NCBI GenBank assembly: GCA_023430065.1
Contig: JAEZCG010000152.1
Location: 1-6,469 of the forward strand
Length of the DNA stretch: 6,469 nt
From: Pseudomonadota bacterium
GTDB taxonomy: Bacteria; Pseudomonadota; Gammaproteobacteria; Burkholderiales; SHXO01
Reading direction: 5' to 3'
The translations under genes were made by a program, and so were the position numbers. Under the pieces are notes generated by a model. It searched no databases. It worked only from the letters and a program-made list of their open reading frames with translations, and had not been told where the DNA came from. Every line of letters starts with the position of its first letter. Within the stretch, counting starts at the first letter, position 1. This document shows, one piece after another, positions 6,412 through 6,469 of the stretch.

Positions 6412-6469
6412 AGATGTCGCACGAACCAGTCGCGGGGCGGTTGCGCCCCGCGCTCGAGCGTCCCGGGCG
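6396..6469 (-). CDS. Probable C-terminal end of an unidentified protein (partial, runs off the window)
   Basis: One minus-strand frame is open from the right edge to a TAG (complement of 6396-6398) and encodes 23 residues ending RDWFVRHLASGQ. Mixed composition with Trp, Phe, Val and Leu, mostly G/C third positions, and a location opposite groEL's end make it look like a genuine C terminus rather than noise. It is too short to assign to a family, and I do not recognise it. If real, the gene converges on groEL with a gap of about 138 bases. Its codons also contain the hairpin at 6431-6452, which could itself produce an open frame by chance. Confidence 0.4.
   Translation of the reverse strand, partial: PGTLERGAQPPRDWFVRHLASGQ
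6431..6452. other. Very GC-rich hairpin at the right edge
   Basis: CGCGGGGCG and CGCCCCGCG form a perfect 9-base-pair, all-G/C stem closed by the tetraloop GTTG. It lies inside the probable minus-strand partial gene and 19 bases beyond the previous hairpin, so the two form a tandem. No T-run follows on either strand. Confidence 0.4.

Noticed and set aside
1..6469. CRISPR array, tRNA, rRNA, insertion sequence or attachment site
   Set aside because: No regularly spaced direct repeats, cloverleaf-like arms, transposase motifs or terminal inverted repeats were seen.

Overview
The window reads as chromosomal DNA of a high-GC proteobacterium (roughly two-thirds GC by eye, coding third positions mostly G or C). 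The GroEL core and the hybrid histidine kinase layout are typical of Beta- or Gammaproteobacteria, but nothing here fixes the genus. I see no phage, transposon, CRISPR, tRNA or rRNA signal.

Left part (156-1571, +): a complete PLP-dependent group II decarboxylase of the aromatic-L-amino-acid decarboxylase family, with PLP lysine, PLP-stacking histidine, pyridine-nitrogen aspartate and catalytic-loop tyrosine all present. It ends only 18 bases from the end of the next gene, which runs the opposite way. Middle (4400-1590, -): a soluble hybrid sensor histidine kinase ordered PAS-PAS-GAF-PAS-HisKA-HATPase-receiver. Between 4401 and 4643 is a divergent intergenic region with a good sigma70-like promoter for the kinase; a 17-bp inverted repeat almost exactly fills its -10/-35 spacer. 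Right part (4644-6257, +): a full-length GroEL-type chaperonin with a strong ribosome binding site but no groES beside it. After it come about 140 bases without a gene but with several stem-loops, then probably the last 23 codons of a minus-strand gene that enters from the right edge.

The most notable observation is in the chaperonin. It aligns without gaps to E. coli GroEL numbering up to the C-terminal tail, yet Asp52, one of the two aspartates needed for ATP hydrolysis, is Ser, and the GGM-repeat tail is replaced by a short Pro/His-containing end. Together with the absence of groES and of any recognisable sigma32 or CIRCE control element, this points to a specialised secondary chaperonin rather than the housekeeping one. 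Its divergent pairing with a cytoplasmic multi-sensor kinase allows a shared stress-response role, but that link is inference only. The decarboxylase looks like an independent metabolic gene.
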